64,000 bases of DNA from Fictibacillus nanhaiensis. GTDB lineage: Bacteria > Bacillota > Bacilli > Bacillales > Fictibacillaceae. This document shows, piece by piece, positions 25,444 through 33,992 of this stretch. The stretch lies in the NCBI GenBank assembly GCA_016401345.1, contig JAEACG010000001.1, forward strand, positions 1,426,001 to 1,490,000. Direction: 5' to 3'. Every line of letters begins with the position of its first letter. The stretch's first letter is position 1. Made by a program: the position numbers and the translations under genes. The notes below the pieces were generated by a model. That model did not search any database and was not told where the DNA came from. It saw only the letters and a program-made list of their open reading frames with translations.

Positions 25444-26460
25444 TTAGTTAATCTTCTTATAGTCTTTACTTCGAATGGTTATCATGTAAGAATCACCTTT
25501 CACTTTTGCTTGCATTTCTTCTGTTTTCAGGTATTCTTCAATGACCTTTTCCAGTTCTTTCGCATGTTCTTTCGCATCAGGCTCAGAGCTTTTTAACGAG
25601 GTTTTAAAAATGATCTCTGGTGACGGGTAAACGGAATAAGCTAAGCCCGTTACCTTATATACCTTTTTACCCATCAACTCATCCCCGACCAATCCTAGAA
25701 TTTCCGACCATCTACTATCTTGGTCTCTTTTTTTCATATTTACTTTTTTGAATTCAACGGTGTAAGATTCATCTGTCTTTGTTTTTAAAATGCTTTGAAC
25801 ATCCTGTTCGATTTTAGACATCCTCGTATCCGTATCGGGGATATCGATAATTACCACTTTTTTATCAGAATTTAGACCAAGCCCTGCTAGTTGATACTTT
25901 TTATACACACCATCAAGAGCTGTTAATAGGTCACTCTCTTTCTTGAATCTCTCCTCCTGTTCTGGAGTTGTTTCATCTTTTCGCTCTTCATATTTCTTTA
26001 CCTGAACTGAGTAAGCATCATAATCTCGGGTCTTAAGCAAGCTTAACGCCATAGATTCGACTTCATCTTTAATCTTGTTAAAATAGGAAGCGGATCCCTC
26101 TATAACGATTAAAACTTCTTTCTTTCCTTGGTACGAAACACCTACACTACCAACTTTGTACCCTTTTCTCATGAATTCCTCACTCATGACCATAACGATG
26201 TCTTTAGATTCAAAGAACTGTCCTAAGTAAGGCAGTTTAGACGCCACCTTTGCCATCGCAGGTGAAACGAAGGCTGAACCGATAAGTATAGCAAAAAGCA
26301 AAACTGCTGCACTCATGAAATAGATGAATTTGTTTTTCTTTTTGGGACTTCGTTTTTGTATACGGTTTTGAATCTTATGCTCTAATGTTTCATCAAATGT
26401 AATGTCGTTAAGAACCGTATCAGTCATACTTTTTCTCAACTTTTTCAATTTATCTTCCAT
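25444..26460 (-). CDS. Anti-sigma-like membrane protein (DUF4030)
   Basis: 338 residues. An N-terminal cytoplasmic segment (1-45), one TM (about 46-65, FIYFMSAAVLLFAILIGSAFV) and a large extracytoplasmic part with two related halves, each with an Y.V..K.....D...R pattern typical of DUF4030. It overlaps the end of the ECF sigma gene by a few codons and lies downstream of it, the standard sigma/anti-sigma layout. Start 26460 is chosen for GAGGTG 6 nt upstream. It lacks a ZAS zinc motif (HxxxCxxC). The signal is unknown. Confidence 0.75.
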   Translation of the reverse strand: MEDKLKKLRKSMTDTVLNDITFDETLEHKIQNRIQKRSPKKKNKFIYFMSAAVLLFAILIGSAFVSPAMAKVASKLPYLGQFFESKDIVMVMSEEFMRKGYKVGSVGVSYQGKKEVLIVIEGSASYFNKIKDEVESMALSLLKTRDYDAYSVQVKKYEERKDETTPEQEERFKKESDLLTALDGVYKKYQLAGLGLNSDKKVVIIDIPDTDTRMSKIEQDVQSILKTKTDESYTVEFKKVNMKKRDQDSRWSEILGLVGDELMGKKVYKVTGLAYSVYPSPEIIFKTSLKSSEPDAKEHAKELEKVIEEYLKTEEMQAKVKGDSYMITIRSKDYKKIN

Positions 26461-27025
26461 CTTCCACACCTCTTTCGTACATCTGCTTAATGAGCTCTCT
26501 GCCTCTATGCAATCTTGTTTTCACGGTGTTTGCATTTATGGATAATAACGTACTTATATCTTCAATTTTTAGATTTTCAAAGTAATATAGGAAAATAACT
26601 TCTCTGTATTTAAGAGGCAAAGCGAGAACTTTTAACGAAATTTCTTTTTCTTCCGACTTTTTGATTAATAAATCTTCTGGTGTACCGTCTTTCGAAAAAT
26701 AATGATCGAATAAGGACTGCGTGATTTTCTTGTACTTATATGCTTTCGATTTCATAACATCTTTGCATCTGTTCGTCGTGATCCGATAGATCCACGTTTT
26801 GATAGATGATTCTTCACGGAACGTGTCCAGTTTCTTATAACAGCTGATAAACACATCTTGCGTAATATCTTCTGCCAGGTTTTTATCTCTTACATACGAA
26901 TAGGAAAGCCATAAGACACTTTGTCCGTACTCTCTCATTAAGCTGTTTAGCGTGAGTTCATCTTGTTTTACGAATTTTAATGCGGTCTGATTTCTTTCAG
27001 CAGACTTTTTCTTTTTATTAATCAA
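26450..27025 (-). CDS. ECF-type RNA polymerase sigma factor
   Basis: About 191 residues from a TTG at 27025 (GGAGG 7 nt upstream). Region 2 is ..YGQSVLWLSYSYVRDKNLAEDITQDVFISCYKKLDTF..SSIKTWIYRITTNRCKD. Region 4 is LKYREVIFLYYFENLKIEDISTLLSINANTVKTRLHRGRE. The N-terminus has an extra lysine-rich stretch. It is co-transcribed with the DUF4030 anti-sigma-like gene. Target promoters cannot be told from this window. Confidence 0.9.
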   Translation of the reverse strand: MINKKKKSAERNQTALKFVKQDELTLNSLMREYGQSVLWLSYSYVRDKNLAEDITQDVFISCYKKLDTFREESSIKTWIYRITTNRCKDVMKSKAYKYKKITQSLFDHYFSKDGTPEDLLIKKSEEKEISLKVLALPLKYREVIFLYYFENLKIEDISTLLSINANTVKTRLHRGRELIKQMYERGVEDGR

Positions 27026-27049
27026 AATCGTCCCTCCTTTTCTATACAT

Positions 27050-27502
27050 TTATAGACGACACTTTTTCCAAACGGTTTTATATTTAACAAAATTTTTATG
27101 TAAGGAACAAAATCGCTAACGCGGCTTTATGCAGTCCCATTTCACTTGGGATTTTTTTCGCTTAAATCATAGTGGCCCACAGCTTGGACATTGGATTTTT
27201 ACTTCTTCCACTTTCTTTTTGTCTAGCCCAAATTTAGCCACGACAAAATCAGGAAAATCATCTTCTTCATGACAATCCTTGCAAGTAAATGTGACTGTTT
27301 TTATTATAAGGACAATTATTTCACAATCTCCTTTACACTAACATAAATAAATATTTATTTTGAAGTGAGTTACTCCACAATCTGGCCCGTTTCAAAAAGA
27401 AAGGGTACATTTCTTATTACAGAAATGCACCCGATTGTTGAATAATTCTATGGATAGTATTTATCTTAATTAGTCTATGAAAAGGGCAATAATTTCGGAA
27501 GG
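27050..27502. other. Intergenic region with a zinc-ribbon remnant
   Basis: On the minus strand, 27166-27297 reads CKDCHEEDDFPDFVVAKFG and later CPSCGPL before TGA, a tiny zinc-ribbon protein with two CxxC knuckles. It has no start in frame; TAA codons precede it, so it looks broken. A hairpin with T-run (TCCCA..TGGGA-T7) lies at about 27134-27157, and a dispersed hairpin repeat at 27364-27452. Confidence 0.4.
27364..27452. repeat. Dispersed hairpin repeat, copy 4 (fullest copy)
   Basis: The two arms GAGTTACTCCACAATCTGG and the reverse-related GATTGTTGAATAATTC enclose about 50 bases including GCACCCG. This copy shows the whole inverted-repeat unit. Confidence 0.55.
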
Positions 27503-27853
27503 TTACCGAAGACCTTCTTCTTCTAAACCCTTTAAATAAACTGTTGTAAACATTTTGAGAAAATATGAATCTTCCTCAAAATATTTTTTGAAGCCCTCTA
27601 ATACATTGTCTTGAAATTTTTTATCTCCTACCCAAATTGGCATAGCACCTAAATCACTTTCAAATTGTTTAAGTACCAAATCCAACGTATCATCAGAAAA
27701 GGAATCTCTGTTTTCTTCTAACCATTCCAACCATTCCTTTACAATTTCATTATTTGTGGTTGGTTTTCCATTTAAAACGAATTCCTCTATATCGGTTAAT
27801 ATAATTGATGAAAAATAATCCAATGTAAACTCAGCAAAATCTCTTATATTCAC
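27503..27853 (-). CDS. Hypothetical acidic protein
   Basis: 116 residues starting at a GTG with AAAGGAA upstream. All-helical and acidic (FAEFTLDYFSSIILTDIEEFVLNG, VKEWLEWLEENRDSFSDDTLDLVLKQFESDLG). No TM. The composition is similar to other solitary cargo proteins at 19.9 and 20.5 kb; an immunity-like role is a guess. Confidence 0.55.
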   Translation of the reverse strand: MNIRDFAEFTLDYFSSIILTDIEEFVLNGKPTTNNEIVKEWLEWLEENRDSFSDDTLDLVLKQFESDLGAMPIWVGDKKFQDNVLEGFKKYFEEDSYFLKMFTTVYLKGLEEEGLR

Positions 27854-27925
27854 TAAAAAGGTTCCTTTCCTTTTACTAATTTTACTTTAGTTTAACCTAA
27901 AGGTATGTGCTTAAGTAACACTTTT

Positions 27926-27962
27926 CTTATTCCACAATCCTGCTACGTTTGTGGAATTAAGT
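27926..27962. repeat. Dispersed hairpin repeat, copy 5
   Basis: CTTATTCCACAA and TTGTGGAATTAAG flank TCCTGCTACGT, a compact hairpin of the same family. Confidence 0.5.
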
Positions 27963-27997
27963 CATTACTTAAGTATTTAAGGTCTTTGAAAAACTTC

Positions 27998-28092
27998 GCA
28001 CCATCTTGCCTAATCAACTTTTCATGAAGGTTATTACAGCGTTCTTTGATGTCTTTAAATATTTGAAGAACCAAGTAGGCAGGATTTACATT
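27998..28092 (-). pseudogene. Decayed fragment of a spoVR 3' copy
   Basis: About 95 bases match the middle of the spoVR 3' copies: ACCATCTTGCCTAATCAACTTTTCAT, then GGTTATTACAGCGTTCTTTGATGTCTTTAAATATTTGAAGA, then AGTAGGCAGGATTTA. Both ends are lost. It marks a sixth, older 3' copy inside the segment between copies C and D. Confidence 0.75.
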
Positions 28093-28102
28093 GTGAATCT
28101 GA

Positions 28103-28552
28103 CTAAGTAAAATTTGCTCCCCATAACATATGCTGAAACAATATAAATAGAGTGGTTAAAGAAGAGCTAATCATTAGTAAAACAGGCACAGTACGATTTG
28201 CTTTCACCTTAAGAATTGTGTGAAAGTATACAAAGAAAGCGATAAATGTCACCACATAATAAACCCAAAACATAGGATAAATTGATAATGGACCTAAAAA
28301 GAAGCATAAAACAGCTATATGAAGACAAAAAGCTAAAATCGATACTAGCACCCACCTCGATCGCTTCTCTCTTGCTTGAAAAGCTCCAGTTAAAGCCATA
28401 GCTGTTGCTGCTATTATTAAGAATATAAGGGACCATTCAAATAAATAAAATAAATTTTCATAATCAACTGCAAGCAGATAGCCAATAAAGGATAGTGGAA
28501 TGATAGCCATCAAAAGTATTAAACTCACTCGGATAAAAATAACTGGGTTCAA
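28103..28552 (-). CDS. Four-TM hypothetical membrane protein
   Basis: About 149 residues from a TTG (AAGGTGG 8 nt upstream); a GTG four codons earlier is the alternative. Four hydrophobic segments (about 6-26, 33-54, 65-90, 100-145) with an AREKRSRW cytoplasmic loop. Function unknown. Confidence 0.55.
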   Translation of the reverse strand: MNPVIFIRVSLILLMAIIPLSFIGYLLAVDYENLFYLFEWSLIFLIIAATAMALTGAFQAREKRSRWVLVSILAFCLHIAVLCFFLGPLSIYPMFWVYYVVTFIAFFVYFHTILKVKANRTVPVLLMISSSLTTLFILFQHMLWGANFT

Positions 28553-28637
28553 GATACTTCCCACCTTTTTAGTTTTTCAAATCATATTTCCTTTATTATA
28601 CATTTTATTACGAGATTTACTTTCTATTAGTTTTGAA

Positions 28638-28680
28638 ACACTCTTCCACGATTCTGCTCGTTATCTAAATAAGAGTAACA
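28638..28680. repeat. Dispersed hairpin repeat, copy 6 (degenerate)
   Basis: CTCTTCCACGATTCTGCTCGTTATCTAAATAAGAG is a worn version of the family. Confidence 0.35.
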
Positions 28681-28729
28681 ATATTTATGGTAATATTATC
28701 AAATAGGCAATTAAGGAGGGCTTGCTCTA

Positions 28730-28876
28730 GTGGTAAATATTATAATCATACTTGTAATAGCTTTTTCTATGTTCGCTTCTATTGCTGCTTGGCTTAATAC
28801 ACAGACCATTCTAAGAGAATTATCAGATATAAAGAGGAAATTAGGAATTAAAGAAGTCTCAAAAACTTCCTTCTTA
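28730..28876 (+). CDS. Small single-TM protein
   Basis: A 48-residue frame from a GTG with AAGGAGGG about 10 nt upstream: MVNIIIILVIAFSMFASIAAW (TM) then LNTQTILRELSDIKRKLGI, an amphipathic helix. The shape is typical of small membrane-anchored coiled-coil peptides. Coding status is supported only by the SD and the TM pattern. Confidence 0.5.
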
Positions 28877-29085
28877 GACAAAGACCTTGATAATGATTAA
28901 CCAAACTCAGATTCACTTATCATTGGTATTTGGGACAATATACTGGCGTAATTAACTCATTCTTGAATTATTAGTTATCATTTGAATATTGATAGTTCGA
29001 GCCTGGGAAAGAGCTTAAAATTGAAATGATGGAACGTAAAGTCAAGACTCTTAAAGAAAATAAATATTAATCATACTTTTAACGA

Positions 29086-29118
29086 GATTGGGGGATAGGT
29101 ATTCCCCCATTTTTTTAT
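29086..29118 (+). terminator. Intrinsic terminator
   Basis: TGGGGGATA pairs with ATTCCCCCA and is followed by T7. It lies upstream of the second ECF sigma gene. Confidence 0.75.
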
Positions 29119-29186
29119 GGGAAGAAAATGAAACGAAATGAGTCAGTTGAATGTCTAACTGTTGTCTGAGGAAAGGAGACACGTAA

Positions 29187-29717
29187 ATGTTCAGAACAAA
29201 CACAGTTGAAAAAGCAAAAAAAGGAGATCAAAAGGCATTTATGCAGCTGATAGATACTGAAAAAGAAAAACTGTATCGTATGGCTTATTTGTATGTGAAA
29301 AATGAAAGTGATGCACTGGATATTGTTCAAGATACGATTTATAAAGCCTTTGTATCTATTAATAATATTAAAGATGTATCGTATTTTTCTACCTGGATAA
29401 CACGGATATTAATCAACACTTCATTAGATTTTATTAAGAAGAAAAAGAAAATAGTGCCTATCGATCAAGAGTTCTTAGAGAGGATTGGAGAAGATACTCA
29501 AACATCGATTATTGAAGAAAGATTAGATTTATTACAAGCTATAAATAACTTGGATGAAAAATACAAAACGGTTGTCATACTTAGGTATTATCAAGATTTT
29601 TCAATTAAACAAATAGCAGGTATTCTTGATTATCCAGAAGGAACCGTTAAAACAACGTTACACCGAGCAATCAATAAATTAAAGACCGAGATTAAGGAGG
29701 TATGCATTAATGAATAA
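29187..29717 (+). CDS. ECF-type RNA polymerase sigma factor (SigV-like)
   Basis: 176 residues: region 2 AYLYVKNESDALDIVQDTIYKAFVSINNIKDVSYFSTWITRILINTSLDFIKKKKK and region 4 LDEKYKTVVILRYYQDFSIKQIAGILDYPEGTVKTTLHRAINKLK. SD AAAGGAG. The stop overlaps the start of the DUF4179 gene by 8 bases, so the pair is coupled. It is the second ECF/anti-sigma pair within 4 kb, on the opposite strand from the first. Confidence 0.92.
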   Translation: MFRTNTVEKAKKGDQKAFMQLIDTEKEKLYRMAYLYVKNESDALDIVQDTIYKAFVSINNIKDVSYFSTWITRILINTSLDFIKKKKKIVPIDQEFLERIGEDTQTSIIEERLDLLQAINNLDEKYKTVVILRYYQDFSIKQIAGILDYPEGTVKTTLHRAINKLKTEIKEVCINE

Positions 29718-31041
29718 TCAATCAAATGACATCAATAATGCTATTCAAGAAATATCTATACCTCTCGATAAACTTAATAAAACTATTGAATTAGGAGTAA
29801 AGAGAGGACAAGCGAATCTTACCAAACCTAAAAGAAGGTTTTACCCCCTATTAGGAATCGCTTCAGTAACAACATTCTTAGTTATTGGATCTGCTTTTGT
29901 TTCTCCAGCCATGGCAAATGTATTATCATCCATTCCAGGTTTCAAGTCTGTATTTGAATTTGCTGGAGATAACGGACTTGAAATTGCGAGCAAAAAAGGT
30001 TTATCACAAAAAGTTGGTCAATCAGATACAGATAAGGATATTAAGCTGACCATACAAGATGTATTTTATGATGGTACACGTTTATCAATCGGGTATACAC
30101 AAGAGTCTTCTCGTACGGTTCAAGAACTAGGAGAACTGGACTTAAGAGTAAATGAAAAGAAAATCAATTTTGCAGACAGTAGATCTGGTGAATTTGTTTC
30201 AGATAAGCATTATGCTGGTGTAATTAATATTAGTCCTACTGAAGAGTTACCTGAAACCTTTGAGTTAACAATCGGAATTAACAATATAGGAACAGAAACT
30301 GGTGATTGGGATTTTAAGATTCCTGTTGAAAAATCAAATGAGCAAGTAAAGACTATTCGTCCAGAGAAAACATTAGTATATAAGGATACGAAACTTACAG
30401 TGAAGTCTATTAAAGTGGGACCAGCAGGAGTGAAACTGTCTGTGACAGTATCTTCTCCTATTGGAGAAGACCCACTCAACATTGATGGTAGTCATCTGAA
30501 AATCAACTTACTCGACTCTAAAGGAATGGCTCTCACTCAGCTGGATGGGTCAGGTTCTGGAGAAGAAAAAGACAATAGATCCGTTATGGAGATGGAATAT
30601 AGATTCGCTCCTTTGAAGAAAACTACAAGCCATTTAACAGTAAGTCCATTTCTTATTCCAATTCCAAAAGAGATGCCTTCCGAACTTTCGGCACCATTAG
30701 AAAAAAATCAGTTGCCAATTATATTAGATCAAGGTGATATGGGTAAAATTGTTGTAACAGACATTAAGTATCAAAAAGATAAAACGTTGTTATACTTCAA
30801 CGTTAAAAGTGATTTTGAGTATGATGGAAATATGAATCTTAATCGTATATGGATTGAAAATATGGCTGGAACTGATTTAACTCTTAAAACCAAAGGCTAT
30901 CCCGAACGAATTAAACAGGATTCGTATGTACAGGAATTTAAACCAGTGGGTACAAATGTACCTTTAAAGGTTCTAACGCTAAAGATGCCTAAACTTGAAA
31001 TTCTAAAGGATTTAGAAATGAAAATACCTATTCAAAAGTAA
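29710..31041 (+). CDS. DUF4179 anti-sigma-like membrane protein
   Basis: 443 residues. Cytoplasmic N-terminus (1-45), one TM (about 46-65, FYPLLGIASVTTFLVIGSAFVSPAMA), then the DUF4179 domain (SSIPGFKSVFEFAGDNGLEIASKKG...KLTIQDVFYDGTRLSIGYTQ) and a long beta-rich extracytoplasmic region. The SAFVSPAMA junction is shared with the DUF4030 protein at 25444, so the two anti-sigma-like proteins have a related membrane segment. Translationally coupled to the ECF sigma gene upstream. Confidence 0.85.
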   Translation: MNNQSNDINNAIQEISIPLDKLNKTIELGVKRGQANLTKPKRRFYPLLGIASVTTFLVIGSAFVSPAMANVLSSIPGFKSVFEFAGDNGLEIASKKGLSQKVGQSDTDKDIKLTIQDVFYDGTRLSIGYTQESSRTVQELGELDLRVNEKKINFADSRSGEFVSDKHYAGVINISPTEELPETFELTIGINNIGTETGDWDFKIPVEKSNEQVKTIRPEKTLVYKDTKLTVKSIKVGPAGVKLSVTVSSPIGEDPLNIDGSHLKINLLDSKGMALTQLDGSGSGEEKDNRSVMEMEYRFAPLKKTTSHLTVSPFLIPIPKEMPSELSAPLEKNQLPIILDQGDMGKIVVTDIKYQKDKTLLYFNVKSDFEYDGNMNLNRIWIENMAGTDLTLKTKGYPERIKQDSYVQEFKPVGTNVPLKVLTLKMPKLEILKDLEMKIPIQK

Positions 31042-31106
31042 ACAAGCAAAGTACGTTTTTAACGAAGGTTAGAACATTAAACTATAAACCAATGGGGAAC
31101 TTAAAT

Positions 31107-31331
31107 ATGAATACTAAGAGAATTGCTGTGATTTTTCTTTATGCCTATATACTCGGTCTAGGGTTAGCTATTATCTTCACTCCTATTTCTACGACGTTTA
31201 ATGAAGGTAACGGTGTTTCAACCACAAACTATAAAGAACCAATGGAGTATATTGTTTTAGTATTTCGAATTGCTTTCATTACTGGATTTATCGGGGTAGT
31301 TGGTTGCGTTTTTTTCAAAAGAATTAAATAA
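31107..31331 (+). CDS. Small two-TM membrane protein
   Basis: 74 residues from ATG 31107 (GGGGA 8 nt upstream; the earlier ATG at 31092 abuts no SD). TM1 RIAVIFLYAYILGLGLAIIF, a polar extracytoplasmic loop, TM2 IVLVFRIAFITGFIGVVGCVFF and a basic tail. It lies 65 bases after the anti-sigma gene, probably in the same operon. Confidence 0.55.
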   Translation: MNTKRIAVIFLYAYILGLGLAIIFTPISTTFNEGNGVSTTNYKEPMEYIVLVFRIAFITGFIGVVGCVFFKRIK

Positions 31332-31348
31332 TCCTCAAATCCTCAACA

Positions 31349-31375
31349 AAAAGCACGCCAGCAGCGTGCTTTTCC
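31349..31375 (-). terminator. Terminator after spoVR 3' copy D
   Basis: AAAAGCACGC pairs with GCGTGCTTTT (loop CAGCA); same as after copy C. Confidence 0.88.
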
Positions 31376-31403
31376 CTATTCGTTTTTAATCACTTGTTTA
31401 ATT

Positions 31404-32040
31404 TTAAAGGTACTTCCGATGCACCGTCTTCCCATCAAACGTAAACAAAACGGGCTTCTGCTCAATCCTTGTCTCCATATGAACAGGACGTCCCCACAGG
31501 TGATGAAGATGTGGCAATACCTTCTCCAGATACTTTACATCGAGCTCCATATCTTCATAGTTATGATTGAGGTATAGCTCCCCGTTCTTCATGTAATCAG
31601 CATCGTTTACTGTGATATACGGAAAACCTCCGTTTACCCTCATATTAACTAGCTGGTCACGGACTTCCTCCCACTGCTTGTCGACAATTTTGTATTCCTT
31701 GCCTTGCTTCTGGAAGAGGTACATGTCTTCCCGCTGTGCTAAATCTTTCGTTAGATAGTTTCGGATAAACGACATGTCTGATTCTAGTTCACGAACCTCA
31801 AATATCTTCTCACGTCCCGATCCAGGCTTTACTCCCTGTCGCAGCAATTCTTCATCTGGGTTATTATAGCGTTCTTCGATGTCTTTAAATATTTGAAGAC
31901 CTAAGTAGTAAGGATTTATGGATGTCGTCGAAGGCTGTACAACGCCCGCGTTTAATTTAGCGAACTCAATCGTCTCATGAGAGGTTAAGTCCATTTCTTG
32001 TAGAATTTTGGCGTGCCAATAGCTAGCCCAGCCTTCCTTC
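31404..32040 (-). CDS. spoVR: spoVR 3' fragment, copy D (nearest partner of the 5' fragment)
   Basis: Open from the att core (GTG AAG GAA GGC TGG GCT AGC TAT TGG) to KTVHRKYL. Reads (M)[15 protein letters not shown] and then the SpoVR C-terminal part, with [11 protein letters not shown] and LVNMRVNG as private differences. It is the 3' copy next to the recombinase-bearing element. Removing 32026-44898 would join codons NEGWAS of the 5' fragment to YWHAKILQE here in frame and restore a SpoVR of about 470 residues, the length of the B. subtilis protein. Confidence 0.9.
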
Positions 32041-32050
32041 ACATAAGGAT
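32026..32050. mobile_element. Left att site of the 12.9-kb element
   Basis: Core GCCCAGCCTTCCTTC (32026-32040) plus arm ACATAAGGAT (32041-32050), a variant of the arm at copies A-C. By dyad symmetry the crossover would fall at the central CA (32029-32030). Confidence 0.75.
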
Positions 32051-32075
32051 TTCAGAACGGACTAATATAAAGGGA

Positions 32076-33116
32076 CTAATAAACGTTTTCCCCTAAAAAA
32101 CTATTTGCAACTAACTTCTTAGGCTTACGGTTTAGAGGACCTTCCTTATCCCTCATCTGCTTAATCAAATCGAATTTATCGTCAATACAGTATATCTGCC
32201 TATTTGATTGATAAACCTGAAGTGAATTGTAATAAACAATGTTCTGCACATCCACCATAGGGATGAAATGCCTTTCTGCTCCCAGAAGACCGTTATGAAA
32301 ACTCCGTTCTGCCAAAATAAGTATTAACTCATTTGAAATAGGAAAAGCAATCTCTATACCCTCTGAACCATAACCACTAGTTCCTAGTATCGGATCCTGG
32401 TAATGAGCACGCTTAACAATCGGGTGATCAGAAGTGTAAAAAGGTTGTTCCGTTTTATTTACTCCGATAAACCATATATGAGAAGCAAGAACATCAGCTA
32501 ATCTTAACGGTAATTCTCCAAATATAATGGCAGCATGTTCTAAACTCTCAAATTCATGTTTCTGGGATGCTGTCAAACTTCCAGGTTTGTATTCTTTGTC
32601 AATAGAAGAAGCAAAGATATCGACCATTGCTTGTGTCATAGATTTTTTCGATTCAATAAACGATTGTCTGAATTCTTTCGAACGAACTATTTGAAAGGCT
32701 AACATTAGAGATAATTGCTGACATTCATTTTGAGATAGCACTTGTGAGTTAAAAGGAGAAACCATCATCTTATAACGTGCTCTTATCCCGTCTAAGATTT
32801 TTTTAAAATCGCCTTCAATTTGTTCAGAAAAAAATTTCTCTACACTTTGTTCTACTGCATGTTTCATTTCCAATTCAGAAGCAAAGTTGGCTTCGCTTAA
32901 GATTTCTAATACTTTTTCTTTATCTTCTTGTGTCATAGCGGATTGAACTTCATCATAAGGAATGTCATAAAAATATCCTTCTGATGCAACTTTATTAATG
33001 TTAGCTGGAAATTTCCTATCTAACTCCTTATCGTACACCCATAATTGTTCTTTACTATTGGCGAAGTATTTCAGATACGATTTAGGTACATAATGTTGAT
33101 TTTTTACTTTCTCCAA
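32076..33116 (-). CDS. DUF4238 protein
   Basis: 346 residues from a TTG with AAGGAAGG 8 nt upstream. It opens VKNQHYVPKSYLKYFANSKEQLWVYDKE, the typical DUF4238 start (QHYVP.. YL..F), and has the later box FYTSDHPIVKRAH.......YGSEGIEIAFPISNELILIL. No function is established for the family; it is common in accessory and defence-rich regions. The 253-residue gene just upstream, 35 bases away on the same strand, is its likely operon partner. Confidence 0.8.
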   Translation of the reverse strand: MEKVKNQHYVPKSYLKYFANSKEQLWVYDKELDRKFPANINKVASEGYFYDIPYDEVQSAMTQEDKEKVLEILSEANFASELEMKHAVEQSVEKFFSEQIEGDFKKILDGIRARYKMMVSPFNSQVLSQNECQQLSLMLAFQIVRSKEFRQSFIESKKSMTQAMVDIFASSIDKEYKPGSLTASQKHEFESLEHAAIIFGELPLRLADVLASHIWFIGVNKTEQPFYTSDHPIVKRAHYQDPILGTSGYGSEGIEIAFPISNELILILAERSFHNGLLGAERHFIPMVDVQNIVYYNSLQVYQSNRQIYCIDDKFDLIKQMRDKEGPLNRKPKKLVANSFLGENVY

Positions 33117-33151
33117 AATAAATACCTTCCTTATTCTTCTGTAAATTTCAC

Positions 33152-33913
33152 TTATTTTTCAATTTCATTACGGGGTAAAGCATTACCACCCTTAAATTCT
33201 TGCGGAATATCTTCATGCTTAAGAATCTCATCTAATAATTCTAAATATATGTCTCTATATGCATTGAAGGATTGAAAGAAAGACCCAATATTATAAGAAA
33301 AAGCATCATATGTTTCTAATTCATCTCGGAACTTAGATTTTTTAATATTGATAGCCAACAAATTCCCATAGCTATTAGGGTGGCATATTTCTGATAAGAA
33401 TTCATATGCTCCTCGAAAATTTTTTTCTTTCTTTTGATATTTGATCTTCATAAAATAATCAATCGCGTCTATGAGCTTCAATGCGTTTATAGGATCTGGA
33501 GTATCCTCTGGAAAATCCCATTTATCCATAACGCCCCACAGTAAACTCTTAAGTATTGTTTCTAGCTGATTTCGGGTTATGTCTGATTTTAAATACTGTC
33601 TATATTTTTTTAATAAAAATGCTAAAACGCCCGTAGTCTCATAATGTGCTCTTGAGGAGAGAGCGGTTGTGAAAGGATTTTCATTATTTAATCCTTGTAT
33701 ATATGACTTTGCTAACATCTTAGATCGATAACAGTTGCTCTGTAATAAAATCAAACTGCTTCTTCCTATTTCAAAATTTTCCTTATCCTGAATTGGATGT
33801 ATTGACTTAAAATAAAATGTTCCGTAAAACCTTTGCATAATCCCAAGTAAATCTAAGTAATTTTCATAACCATTTTCAGAAAACATTTTAAGAGTTTTAT
33901 CGTTTATTTCCAT
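33152..33913 (-). CDS. Hypothetical protein upstream of DUF4238
   Basis: 253 residues, mostly helical, with NCYRSKMLAKSYIQGL, SSRAHYETTGVLAFLLKKYRQYL and ICHPNSYGNLLAIN. The AHYE..G.L.F and C-H-P/S pattern recalls helical proteins of the DUF5677 kind, but that is weak. Co-directional and 35 bases from the DUF4238 gene, so the two may act as a pair. Confidence 0.6.
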   Translation of the reverse strand: MEINDKTLKMFSENGYENYLDLLGIMQRFYGTFYFKSIHPIQDKENFEIGRSSLILLQSNCYRSKMLAKSYIQGLNNENPFTTALSSRAHYETTGVLAFLLKKYRQYLKSDITRNQLETILKSLLWGVMDKWDFPEDTPDPINALKLIDAIDYFMKIKYQKKEKNFRGAYEFLSEICHPNSYGNLLAINIKKSKFRDELETYDAFSYNIGSFFQSFNAYRDIYLELLDEILKHEDIPQEFKGGNALPRNEIEK

Positions 33914-33992
33914 TTCAATTTCTCGCTCCTAATGTATTCATAATTATGTACAATCTTAACAACTCATTTTACCATGTTTTACCACATTGGAA

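Noticed and set aside
20373-28680. CRISPR array
   Set aside because: The hairpin repeats are irregularly spaced by whole genes, differ in sequence and there are no cas genes.
28900-29085. Small ORF (LKIEMMERKVKTLKENKY) before the terminator at 29.1 kb
   Set aside because: Too short, no SD in the right place; perhaps a scrap of an older gene.
16695-32040. Treating the four 196-codon frames as independent functional genes
   Set aside because: None has a convincing SD at the internal Met; the coding similarity continues upstream to the att core, showing they are 3' parts of spoVR.
16695-32040. Simple tandem duplication of spoVR ends by unequal crossing-over
   Set aside because: All four copies break at one base position with the same foreign arm, and the material between them is unrelated, which fits site-specific integration better.
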